Shown: one piece after another, positions 56,415 to 64,000 of the stretch
Layout: each line of letters begins with the position of its first letter
Position numbering within the stretch: position 1 is the stretch's first letter
Assembly (NCBI GenBank): GCA_903840165.1
Contig: CAIMEY010000061.1
Span: 1 to 64,000 of the forward strand
Direction: 5' to 3'
DNA length: 64,000 nt
Source of the DNA: an uncultured Myxococcales bacterium
Lineage (GTDB): Bacteria > Myxococcota_A > UBA9042
The notes under the pieces: model-generated
Seen by the model: only the letters and a program-made list of their open reading frames with translations
Told to the model about the DNA's origin: nothing
Database searches by the model: none
Made by a program: the position numbers and the translations under genes

Positions 56415-58664
56415 TTAGGCGGCCGGCCTTTGTTTGCGCTTGCGCTCTTCTTCCTCTTTGCGTTCCTGTTCCGGATCAATGGCATAGCGATAACGGTAGG
56501 CAGCGCGCCGTCGGTAGCCCTGCCCGTAGTAGTAGCCGTAGCCAGCCCCGTGAATGCTTGTGCGCGACAACACCATGCCGAGCAAAGGCGCATTGATGCT
56601 GCGCATGGTATCCACGGCCGCCTTGACCGACTGACGCACGCTGCGTTTGGCGTGGCCGACCAGGACGACGCCATCGACCATATTGGCGAGCACCAAGGCG
56701 TCGGCGACGATGTCGACGGGTGAAGAGTCAAAGATCACCATGTCATAGCGATCTTGCAGATCACGCACCAACTGCCGGAAGCGTTCGGTATGCAGCAACT
56801 CCGACGGATTGGGCGGCACCGGGCCACAGGCCAAGAAATCCAGGCCAGTCACGCAGGTAGGGCGCACCAGTTTGTCGACCGACTCGTGGCCGACCACATA
56901 GCTGGTGACACCGACCTCATTGGTCAGGTCAAAGACCTTGTGTAAACGCGGTTTGCGCAGGTCCGTGTCCACCAATATGGCCTTGCCCGTCGAGGCGGCC
57001 AAGGTAATCGCCAGCGTCGTTGAAGTAGAGGTCTTGCCTTCGCGCGGCATTCCGGAAGTCACCAGCAGGGAGCGGAATGGCTTGTCTGGCCTCATAAATA
57101 AAAGATTGGTGCGCACGGCCCGAGCCGCTTCCGCCACCCGCGAGTTCGGCCGGAAATGAACGTAGAGGTCGAATTTCCCTTCTGGAATCGGCCCTCCTTC
57201 CTGCAGGTCCTGGGGCGAAAAGGTCGGAATCGAGCCTAAGAACGTAGTGCCAACGCGATCTTCCACATCCGCCCGGTCCTTGATCGTATTGTCGAGTCCT
57301 TCGGCGACAAGGGCAGCCAGTAGACCGCAGAGCAGGCCCAGCAAAAGGCCAATGACCATGTTCAGTTGCAAGTTCGGCCGAACCGGGGTCTTTGGCACCG
57401 TCGCCATGTCCAGGATGGACACGTTGTTGACGCCGACGTCGCGGGCCAGATCGGTTTCTGCATAGCGTTTTCCGACCTTCTCATAGAACATCTTGTCTTC
57501 ATCCGCCTTGGCCAGAAGCAGGTCGTGCTCCAGCTTGGCGCGACGGATCTCGCCGTCTTCCTCGTGATTCTTGCCAATTTGCGCTTCCAGGTCAGCCAGT
57601 TGTGCCTGTGACGCCGTGGCAATCTGGGTCGCCGAGTCGTAGAGCGCGTTGATGTGCTTGGTCGCCATCAGCACCAGTTGGTCCATTTGCCGTGTAATCG
57701 CCTCTACTTTTGGGTGCTTGTCGAGGTATACCGGCTCAAGCTCGCGGCGCCTAATCTCCAAGTCCATGTAGCGGCGCTTGAGTTCTCCGACCAGCGTGTC
57801 GCGCATGACCGTAGGCGCACCCGCGCTAAAAATATCCTTCGTTCCGCGGACCTTCTTCAACTGACCCACGTCTTGGGTCGCGCGCAGGTAGATGGCGTGC
57901 ACCTCCCGCCAGTCGTGGTTCAGGGCCAGCATCCGCTCGTTGAGGGCCGACCGTCGCGCATCGCTGAAGTCATGCTCCTTTTCAAAGTCGAATAGCTGCG
58001 TTTGTGACAGGTTCTTCTTCTCTTCCAGCCTATTGCGCAGAATCTGCAGTTCGCGGGAGGCCTCGCGTACCGTGCTCCGTTTGCGGTCGATGTTGCGATC
58101 CTTGTAGGCCTGCATCACCGTGTTGACGACCTGCTGGGCAAACTGCGGATCGGTGTCTTCCATGAAAATCTTTGCGATCATCGAATCATCGGGCAACTCA
58201 GTGCCGATGCGCCCGGCCAATGTTCCGACAGGGTCGGCCGACGCAATGATCTTGTCGCGCACTTCCTTGCTTGGCGGTGGATCGATGGCATCGATACCCA
58301 GGAAGTGCTGATTGGTAGACAATTTCAGAGAGTTGACGACGATCGCTGCCAAGTCGCGCGACTGGATGATCTGCATTTGCGCTGAATAGTAGGGCTTGGC
58401 CGCAAAGAAGTTAGAAGTGCCTAGCGTAACTACATCACTAACATCATTAAGAATTTTTGGAGGAGCCGAGTCGATTTGCACCATTCCGGTGGCCCGATAC
58501 ACCGGCTTCTGGTGCTTGGTGACCACGATGGACCCAGCAAACACCAGGATGGCCGTGGCTATGAACCACCAACGTCGCGCTGCAATGATTTCCGTCGTCC
58601 GCGCAATCGCTTGCTCTACGGCGACGTCGGCCTTGCCCGAGTTGGCGGGGCGCGTTTCAAGCAT
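56415..58664 (-). CDS. Wzc-type chain-length determinant and tyrosine kinase
   Basis: ATG 58664 (the track uses a TTG nine bases earlier) gives 749 residues. A Wzz domain is flanked by two membrane helices (WWFIATAILVFAGSIVV near 35; LNMVIGLLLGLLCGLLAALVAEG near 440). Between them is long coiled coil (EASRELQILRNRLEEKKNL). The cytoplasmic BY-kinase has a Walker A variant SGMPREGKTSTSTT, Walker A' VDTDLRKPRLHKVFD, and ends in a Tyr cluster (GYGYYYGQGYRRRAAYRYRY), the usual autophosphorylation site. The family controls polysaccharide chain length and export. The Wza gene lies 24 nt upstream, so they are one operon. Confidence 0.94.
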   Translation of the reverse strand: MLETRPANSGKADVAVEQAIARTTEIIAARRWWFIATAILVFAGSIVVTKHQKPVYRATGMVQIDSAPPKILNDVSDVVTLGTSNFFAAKPYYSAQMQIIQSRDLAAIVVNSLKLSTNQHFLGIDAIDPPPSKEVRDKIIASADPVGTLAGRIGTELPDDSMIAKIFMEDTDPQFAQQVVNTVMQAYKDRNIDRKRSTVREASRELQILRNRLEEKKNLSQTQLFDFEKEHDFSDARRSALNERMLALNHDWREVHAIYLRATQDVGQLKKVRGTKDIFSAGAPTVMRDTLVGELKRRYMDLEIRRRELEPVYLDKHPKVEAITRQMDQLVLMATKHINALYDSATQIATASQAQLADLEAQIGKNHEEDGEIRRAKLEHDLLLAKADEDKMFYEKVGKRYAETDLARDVGVNNVSILDMATVPKTPVRPNLQLNMVIGLLLGLLCGLLAALVAEGLDNTIKDRADVEDRVGTTFLGSIPTFSPQDLQEGGPIPEGKFDLYVHFRPNSRVAEAARAVRTNLLFMRPDKPFRSLLVTSGMPREGKTSTSTTLAITLAASTGKAILVDTDLRKPRLHKVFDLTNEVGVTSYVVGHESVDKLVRPTCVTGLDFLACGPVPPNPSELLHTERFRQLVRDLQDRYDMVIFDSSPVDIVADALVLANMVDGVVLVGHAKRSVRQSVKAAVDTMRSINAPLLGMVLSRTSIHGAGYGYYYGQGYRRRAAYRYRYAIDPEQERKEEEERKRKQRPAA

Positions 58665-58688
58665 GGCGACCAAGACTCCGACTCATCG

Positions 58689-59375
58689 CTAAAGCACCGT
58701 TTCCGGTACATAAATAATATCACCGGGTTGTACTGCGAAATTGACAGCAAGCCCCTGCATGATCTTTTCCACCGGCACGGGAATCCGTCGCTGTCCCGTG
58801 GGTTCTGCGCGCGTGACAATCGTGAAGTTCTTCTCGGCCACAGGGGAGAAGCCGCCGGCCAGGGTAATGGCCTCAACAATGGTCATGCGGTCGGTGAACT
58901 GCAAGCGACCAGGCGTTCTTACTTCCCCAAGAACAAAGACCTTTTTGCTGGAAAGTGACTTGACCTGAACCACCACATAGGGGTTGCGCAAGAAGCCTTG
59001 TTTGAGGCGTTTTCGCAGCAATTCACCGACTTGAGCTGCGGCAAGTCCCTCGACGGTGATGGTGCCCACTAGCGGATAGTCGATCTGGCCGGCGGGAGAG
59101 ATGACAAAACTCCCTGACAATGCAGGCTCTTCATAAACGCGAACTTCAATTTCGTCGCCGGCGCCAAGGCTGGTCGACTGAATGATGTGGCGGGCGTCAA
59201 TGCGAACTTCGGAGTAGTTGTTCGAGGCCGTACTCGGGCAACCCGTCGACCATACAGCGCAAAGCCCCAGCATCAGCCAACTGGCGATGCGTAAACGGCC
59301 ACGGGTGCCCCGGCAGTCGCATAGGGTGGCAACGAGGCGTGGCGGTTGCCTAAAGGCCGGTCCTGTTGCCGTCAC
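58689..59375 (-). CDS. Short Wza-type polysaccharide export lipoprotein (OPX)
   Basis: GTG 59375 with AAGGAG 9 nt upstream gives 228 residues; the track start at 59582 is 69 codons early. The lipobox is WSTGC. Poly_export domain: GAGDEIEVRVYEEPALSGSF, SPAGQIDYPLVGTITVEGL; SLBB-type domain: KVFVLGEVRTPGRLQFTD, TLAGGFSPVAE; ending GDIIYVPETVL. E. coli Wza has a C-terminal helix that forms the outer-membrane pore. Here the protein ends after the SLBB domain, so it cannot span the membrane and would need a partner, most likely the beta-barrel encoded upstream. Known short OPX proteins of Myxococcus work with barrels of the Wzp type. Confidence 0.92.
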   Translation of the reverse strand: MTATGPAFRQPPRLVATLCDCRGTRGRLRIASWLMLGLCAVWSTGCPSTASNNYSEVRIDARHIIQSTSLGAGDEIEVRVYEEPALSGSFVISPAGQIDYPLVGTITVEGLAAAQVGELLRKRLKQGFLRNPYVVVQVKSLSSKKVFVLGEVRTPGRLQFTDRMTIVEAITLAGGFSPVAEKNFTIVTRAEPTGQRRIPVPVEKIMQGLAVNFAVQPGDIIYVPETVL

Positions 59376-59606
59376 GGGTGGTTGCTCCTTGGTAGGCCGT
59401 GCCAGAGCGGGGAAACCGCTGTCCTGGCTCCTCGCTGCGCTGGCAGCTTTCGCGTTGCTTGGAAGTTGCGGAATGTGTTGGTGCTTCGTTTGGGACCGAA
59501 TCTCCGCCATCGTCGCTGGCCTTGGCTCTCGTTTCGGCCAAGCCCCGTCCGGCTCATCGAATTCTCGCACCACGCCAAGCACTCCGGCGGCCGCGTCGGC
59601 TCAGAC

Positions 59607-61076
59607 CTAGTAACGAACGGTGACAGTCGCAAAGATTTCATGGGCTTGGTACGCGCCCACGTCTAACACGCGGTTGGCGTTGCTCACCACCGTGCAGTCA
59701 TTGAGGCAGACCTTGTAGCCCGTAATCACTTGGCGTAGTGCATAGCCGAGGTCCACTGCCAGCAACCGCGACACGTCAAAGGAGGCGGACAGGGTTGCGT
59801 CCAACTGGTTGTCATGGCGGGTCCCCGCCGATACGCTTAGCGGCGTTCCGTTGACGCCAATCGTCGGTACGTACGGGCCAAACGTCACATAGCTGTAGCC
59901 AAAGGCACCTTTGAAATCAACGATCTTGCCGAACCGCTGCAGTAGCGAAATCGACGCGCGATGAAAGCTTGCATAGGTACCGTAAAACGAGGTGCGGAAG
60001 TCGTGGTTGTAGCCGACCGTCACGCGCGTTGCCTCAGCGGGGCGCAAACCGATAGCTAAGGAGGCCAAGTAGCCGCTATAAGTGCTCGGCCCTTCGCTCA
60101 TCGACAGGCCCCAGCCGCCTCCGACGTCGACGGTGACGCGTTTGGTCAAAGCGCCGGCCATACCGACCTTGGCGCGAAATGGCTTAGAATTCTGCGACAA
60201 GCCCATCTTCACCAGCGACGTGGAGGAGGTGCTGTCGACGTAGTTCATGAAATCCCAACCCAAATCGACCAAGGCCGCGGTCTTGGGCAAGAAGCGCCAC
60301 GAACCCGTCAGCCGCGTGCGCAGCGTGTTGGCGTTGCCCGCGGTGAATTCCTCAAAGCGTTGAATGCCAAAGGAGCCAATCGCGGCGATCACGAAGGGAC
60401 GTCGCTCTGGATGATCGCCCGGGTGAAACTCGATGCGACCACCAACGTCATTGTTATTGCTGTTGAGCGAGGCGATCGTGTCCCAGTTTTGGGCGCGCAG
60501 TACGCGGTTGAAGTGCTCGAACATGCTGAAAGAGATGGCTTTCTTTTGGCCGAAAGTCAGGTCTAGGTTCGCTGCGCCACCGATGCCGTCCTGAGCCGTG
60601 ACGTTCTTGTTGTCCGACAGGTACACGCGCCCTTCGCCCGAAGAGTTGAAATTGAACGCCGTGTTGCTGCTCAGATCGTTTTGCAGGCTCAGGCTCGGGC
60701 GAATGCGAATCGACGTCGCCGATACCGGAGCGTTGCCATATTCTTGCACGTTGCCGTTGAACAAGTTCGTGTCGTAATGGCCTTGGACGCCCACGGCTGG
60801 GTGGAGCACGAACTCGCCGCTGTGCAGGCCCGATTCACGGCCGATCACAGGCGGCAGGGCCTGTTCCGCGGTCTGGGCCCAAGCCTGTACCGGCAACCCC
60901 AAACAAGCTACTACCGCGAAAAGCAAGCGAAATGCGCGCCCCGGGCAAGCTGTGGCCCCATTGCGCCGTGGCGATGGCATTTGTCTTGTTGCGCAGCCCG
61001 TAGCCCCGCCGACGGACGAGCCGATCGCGGTCATTGCTGGGCCGGAGTTTCCGGAAATAGGGAAGAATCCTGGCAT
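59607..61076 (-). CDS. Outer-membrane beta-barrel protein of an exopolysaccharide locus
   Basis: 489 residues from ATG 61076, which has AGGATAGAAG before it; ATG 60980 would give a shorter signal (LLFAVVACLGLPVQAWAQ either way). The mature protein has many alternating strands (VGVQGHYDTNLFNGNVQEY; AFNFNSSGEGRVYLSDNKNV; RLTGSWRFLPKTAALVDLGW; RVTVGYNHDFRTSFYGTYAS) and ends in an aromatic (IFATVTVRY), the signature of an outer-membrane barrel. It starts next to the Wza and Wzc genes. In M. xanthus, barrels WzpX/WzpS/WzpB form the outer-membrane exit for exopolysaccharides with short OPX proteins. That role is inferred here by position. Confidence 0.8.
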   Translation of the reverse strand: MPGFFPISGNSGPAMTAIGSSVGGATGCATRQMPSPRRNGATACPGRAFRLLFAVVACLGLPVQAWAQTAEQALPPVIGRESGLHSGEFVLHPAVGVQGHYDTNLFNGNVQEYGNAPVSATSIRIRPSLSLQNDLSSNTAFNFNSSGEGRVYLSDNKNVTAQDGIGGAANLDLTFGQKKAISFSMFEHFNRVLRAQNWDTIASLNSNNNDVGGRIEFHPGDHPERRPFVIAAIGSFGIQRFEEFTAGNANTLRTRLTGSWRFLPKTAALVDLGWDFMNYVDSTSSTSLVKMGLSQNSKPFRAKVGMAGALTKRVTVDVGGGWGLSMSEGPSTYSGYLASLAIGLRPAEATRVTVGYNHDFRTSFYGTYASFHRASISLLQRFGKIVDFKGAFGYSYVTFGPYVPTIGVNGTPLSVSAGTRHDNQLDATLSASFDVSRLLAVDLGYALRQVITGYKVCLNDCTVVSNANRVLDVGAYQAHEIFATVTVRY

Positions 61077-61251
61077 CTTCTATCCTGGTCGACGTCTTCT
61101 GTCGCACCGTGGGTCAGACAAAGTCGACCCCGTTTTCTCAGCCAAACCTTGCTCGGTTCAGGCGTCTGGCAACCCAGTCTGTCCCGCCGTCGCCGTCGCG
61201 TCAGAACCCAGACCTCGCCGAGCGTCGGTCTTGCCTAAGGTCTCGCAGCGC

Positions 61252-61821
61252 CTAGTTCTTGCAGACACCACCCGGGCAAAAGAACGGGCTCGCAGAAACC
61301 TGTTGTTCGAGTTTGGGCACAATATCAGTCAGTCCCTGTGTTGGCTCCACGTCCGGCACGTCGGGGTCGATGACCTTCTCAATGTAGGGCCGGCCGTCGA
61401 TCGCGCCATCCACCGAGGGACCGCCGCAGCCCTTGAGTTGTCCTTCGAGCTCTTCTGACTTATTGAAAGTAATAGAAATCTTGACGTACTCGTGCTCTGC
61501 GCAGCCGCCGTCTTTGCGCGCGGCGCACTCCTGCATCGACATATAGTTGCCTTCAGCCAACCGCATCAGGCCCTTCATGGTCGTCAAGGCTTCGTTGACA
61601 CAGTTAACTCGGGTAATATTTTGCGATTTCCTCGCTTCTTCGAGTTCATTAAAACCGTCCGAGACCATCTTGTGCAGTCGATCGACGTAGGCCTTCCCTT
61701 GAGCCAATTGCCCTTCAATCTTGCCGGGATCTGCCGGAGCCTGCGCCTCTTCGGCACCGACCGCGACGGCGATCACCAAGCACAACAGCCCGACAGCCAT
61801 GGCAATGTATTGACGTAACAT
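61252..61821 (-). CDS. Small exported protein of the exopolysaccharide locus
   Basis: ATG 61821 (189 residues) is preferred to the track start 61845, since AGAGAG lies 8 nt before it, although AAGGAG serves neither well. The signal is LRQYIAMAVGLLCLVIAVAVGAEE. The mature part is helical (KAYVDRLHKMVSDGFNELEE; VNEALTTMKGLMRLAEGNYM) with six Cys, ending in FFCPGGVCKN. No family recognised. A strong promoter candidate lies 230 nt upstream, and the barrel gene follows 175 nt downstream, so it is likely the first gene of the operon. Confidence 0.68.
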   Translation of the reverse strand: MLRQYIAMAVGLLCLVIAVAVGAEEAQAPADPGKIEGQLAQGKAYVDRLHKMVSDGFNELEEARKSQNITRVNCVNEALTTMKGLMRLAEGNYMSMQECAARKDGGCAEHEYVKISITFNKSEELEGQLKGCGGPSVDGAIDGRPYIEKVIDPDVPDVEPTQGLTDIVPKLEQQVSASPFFCPGGVCKN

Positions 61822-62046
61822 GTTGAACTCTCTCTCCTTGTTCATTTCCGGTCACCGGGGCAGGTGGCTCAAGCGGCAATTGTCCTGGCGCCTTCGCCCA
61901 GGTTTCAGCACCGCGGTTGGCCGATCAGCGTTCGGTCTAGGCCGGCGATAGGACACCTGCTCCAGCGCTAAGTCTGGAAAAGGATGGTCTAATTCGCGAG
62001 CAAATCCCGTAGCGTCCATGAACCCCCATGTCCTGCAAACGTGCAA

Positions 62047-62076
62047 AGTGTAGGACTGGCCTGTTGTCTCTGTCAA
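62047..62076 (-). promoter_or_regulatory. Strong sigma70-type promoter candidate for the exopolysaccharide genes
   Basis: On the minus strand TTGACA (62076-62071) and TACACT (62052-62047) are 18 nt apart. The leader to ATG 61821 would be about 220 nt and could hold regulation. Confidence 0.55.
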
Positions 62077-62131
62077 TTCCGGACCGAAGGGCAACCCGGA
62101 GGCTGGAGCGGCGCAAGGCGTCGCAAACCGG

Positions 62132-63271
62132 TCACTCGTTGGGTTGCCGGGCCTGGTCCTTAGGATCAAAAAAATCGTGCTGCGCCTTGGACCAGCCAAT
62201 GAGCAGGGCCGGTGTCTCAGCCTGCTTGGGAAAAACGCGTGTGGTTGTAGGGCCTTTTAGCACATGGACGCCGTCGTCCTGGGCCTGCAATCCATCGCCA
62301 TCGCCGATCAAGTCGCTGAGATGGGCGGTGAAAAAGAGCTGGACGGCCCGAGCCTCTGCGTCGGCGAAGGCATTGACCCACACGCGGTCCAAGCGAAAGA
62401 TCGGAGAATCCATTGAATTGATAGATAATTGGTTGCGGTCCGGCCCAGGCAGCCACGCGCCATCGAGCGCCGCGAACAGCGGAAGACGCCAGTAGAGGAC
62501 GGGGCGACTCAGTGTTAATTCAAGTATTTCTGCGTACTTGGGTGCGGTCGCCAGCAGCGCTCGCCGATTGCGCCGCGCCTGCTTCAAGGCCTCGGCGCAG
62601 TCCAGGCGGCATGGGTAGTAGCTGGCCAGCTCTAAGTCACTCAAAGGATTAAGTAGAGCCTGGGGCGTCGGTCCTTGAGTGAGCGCCCGCCGACACGCGT
62701 CATCATTGACGGTGTCCTGATCTTGGCGGCTGTGCGCGAAATCGGCGACAAAGGCTTGGACACAACAGTGAGGAAACCCAAGCAATTTCCCGGCTGCGCC
62801 TGCATCTTCGCGCCGCGATTGCTCGAGCGCCCGTAACTGGCGACCTTGGTCACCACGGCTGGCGTAAATGCAGACCAACTGCTGGTCTCGCGGGACCCCT
62901 GCGGTACTGCGCTTGGAACGCAGTATCAGGTAATCTTTCGCATAAGGTGCCGTGACCTCGACCTGGTACGTCCCCGCGAAGCGATCTACGAAAGCGCGGG
63001 CGTGCGCCAGGGGAATGTCTTCGAACTTGACCACGGGCTTGATGCCTTGACCGAGCATGGCGAGTTCAGCAGGCTTAAAGCCCCGATACGACAGTAGTTT
63101 TTCGGTTAGGACCCGGCCATCAGGCCTCTGGGACCACGGCCATTGGCGCGGTCGCTGCGGCAGTTCGAAGCCTAGTATCTGACCCAACAGTTCAGAAGCC
63201 AAAGGTATTTCATCTTGCGCCAGGGCGCGCACCAACTTGGCATAGGTTTGGCTGAGTTGATACTGTTGCAT
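62132..63271 (-). CDS. DUF483-like protein of unknown function
   Basis: ATG 63271, with GGTGG 5 nt upstream, gives 379 residues; the track start at 63301 is ten codons early. The signature region KLLGFPHCCVQAFVADFA followed by YYPCRLDCAEALKQARR resembles DUF483, where a CC pair and two later Cys are conserved. The rest is mixed alpha/beta (YLILRSKRSTAGVPRD; RPVLYWRLPLFAALDG). The four Cys suggest a metal or disulfide site. No function is known to me. It is divergent from the UPF0158-like gene, 115 bp away. Confidence 0.6.
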   Translation of the reverse strand: MQQYQLSQTYAKLVRALAQDEIPLASELLGQILGFELPQRPRQWPWSQRPDGRVLTEKLLSYRGFKPAELAMLGQGIKPVVKFEDIPLAHARAFVDRFAGTYQVEVTAPYAKDYLILRSKRSTAGVPRDQQLVCIYASRGDQGRQLRALEQSRREDAGAAGKLLGFPHCCVQAFVADFAHSRQDQDTVNDDACRRALTQGPTPQALLNPLSDLELASYYPCRLDCAEALKQARRNRRALLATAPKYAEILELTLSRPVLYWRLPLFAALDGAWLPGPDRNQLSINSMDSPIFRLDRVWVNAFADAEARAVQLFFTAHLSDLIGDGDGLQAQDDGVHVLKGPTTTRVFPKQAETPALLIGWSKAQHDFFDPKDQARQPNE

Positions 63272-63386
63272 GGTCGCCACCTTCGCGGCAGCATCGCCCA
63301 AGGTTGGGCGGACAACAAGGTGGTTGCCGGCGTTGGGTCAAGGGCGCAGGCAGGGCGCAGTCCGTGCCGGAATTGGATAAAATACA

Positions 63387-64000
63387 ATGACTATGAGTTC
63401 TTGCGGCGCTCCAGAATCACAAGAGGTTGGTCAGCCACAGCTCGTTGATGCGCCCACGCGGGCCCATGGCGCCTGGCTTGGGCTCGTGCGGCTGTTCATC
63501 GAAGCCGGACCGCACAATGCCAGCCACTGGAACACGCGGACTGGACAGACGTTTTGCGCGCCCCGCGGCAATCGACGTGGTGAGGCGGTTCAGCAGTTCA
63601 CAGACCGCCTGATGCGCGAGCCCGATTGGCTGGAAGTGCCCTATTTGGAAAGCGATGATGCTTACGCGATGGCCCAAGCCTTTGTCGCCGGCTTGGCTCC
63701 GGGGCGAGGTCGGACGGCGCTGCAGCGCGCTTTGGCAGCCGACAAGCCGTTTCGGGCGTTTCGCGCCATTCTTGGCAGTTCGCCTGGATTATCAAGGCGC
63801 TGGGGCCGTCTTCAGCAGCAAGAAGCAGCGCTGCGCCTTGTGGGGCTGTGCCTGGACCTGGGGATGACGTTGCTGGACAAGGATTTCCGCCGCTACGAGG
63901 CGCAGTTGGCCGAGGCTGAGCCGCTTGAGCTCACCTTTGAACGAAGTAGCACGGCTGCGCCGATTCGCCGCAGTGTGGCCAGTTTGTCCATCGGAAAACC
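63387..64000 (+). CDS. UPF0158-like protein (3' end cut by window)
   Basis: The frame from ATG 63387 (or 63393) is open to the window end (about 204 codons), so the 3' end is missing. The segment DKPFRAFRAILGSSPGLSRRWGRLQQ resembles UPF0158 (KPFRRFRDxL...). The sequence before it (VPYLESDDAYAMAQAFVAGL) fits too. Unknown function. TAAAAT lies 3 nt before the first ATG, so a leaderless start at 63393 is possible. Confidence 0.65.
   Translation, partial: MTMSSCGAPESQEVGQPQLVDAPTRAHGAWLGLVRLFIEAGPHNASHWNTRTGQTFCAPRGNRRGEAVQQFTDRLMREPDWLEVPYLESDDAYAMAQAFVAGLAPGRGRTALQRALAADKPFRAFRAILGSSPGLSRRWGRLQQQEAALRLVGLCLDLGMTLLDKDFRRYEAQLAEAEPLELTFERSSTAAPIRRSVASLSIGK

Overview
The window looks like a chromosomal segment of a high-GC Myxococcota-type (deltaproteobacterial) genome. 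The evidence is the mix of gene families. There is a Ser/Thr protein kinase beside two FHA-domain sigma-54 activators, several large Cys-rich or calcium-binding lipoproteins, VWA and DUF4159-type membrane proteins, and a Wza/Wzc exopolysaccharide export set with its own outer-membrane beta-barrel. Housekeeping genes (recA, ssb, yifB/comM, coaD, thiL, dnaK, dnaJ, rluB) show it is not a plasmid or phage. I see no rRNA or tRNA gene, insertion sequence, integrase or CRISPR array. Genus cannot be told from this sequence alone.

Layout. Positions 1-12256: a truncated rluB, a coupled TPR-protein/lipoprotein pair, then a minus-strand block (zinc-ribbon membrane protein, serine hydrolase, M1 aminopeptidase, VWA membrane protein, DUF4159 protein). 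Positions 12654-25670 form a plus-strand block: lipoprotein, alpha/beta hydrolase, Ser/Thr kinase, FHA-sigma54 activator, thrombospondin type 3 repeat lipoprotein, a pentapeptide-TPR-kinase-like fusion, a TPR envelope protein and an FHA-GAF-sigma54 activator. It reads as a phospho-signalling and transcription-control locus. Positions 25841-34986: a Cys-repeat lipoprotein, two GT-C-like membrane proteins, a GT2 glycosyltransferase and a probable outer-membrane protein. Positions 35137-39841: a radical SAM protein, then yifB-recA-ssb on the minus strand. Positions 40172-46515: a kelch-like lipoprotein, an orphan histidine-kinase-like protein and a glycosidase-like lipoprotein. Positions 46543-56040 are a long minus-strand run (dnaK, dnaJ, thiL, Tat-exported protein, VWA protein, peptidoglycan amidase, coaD), several genes overlapping by 4 nt. 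Positions 56415-61821: Wzc-type tyrosine kinase, short Wza, beta-barrel and a small secreted protein. The right end has a DUF483-like protein and a truncated UPF0158-like gene.

The most unusual non-coding signal is a 34-bp imperfect-palindromic repeat present three times. Two copies face each other around a hairpin-rich spacer between the VWA and DUF4159 genes. The third lies just after the ssb stop codon. A second is a 28-bp tandem repeat (three units) in the dnaJ leader. Among proteins, the notable ones are the pentapeptide-TPR-phosphotransferase fusion, an amidase fused to an M23 domain that has lost metal ligands, and a GT-C protein ending in three CP...C repeats.

Limits: start codons were chosen from visible Shine-Dalgarno sequences and signal peptides. 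Family names rest on motifs recognised by eye, not on searches. Promoter calls are by inspection only.
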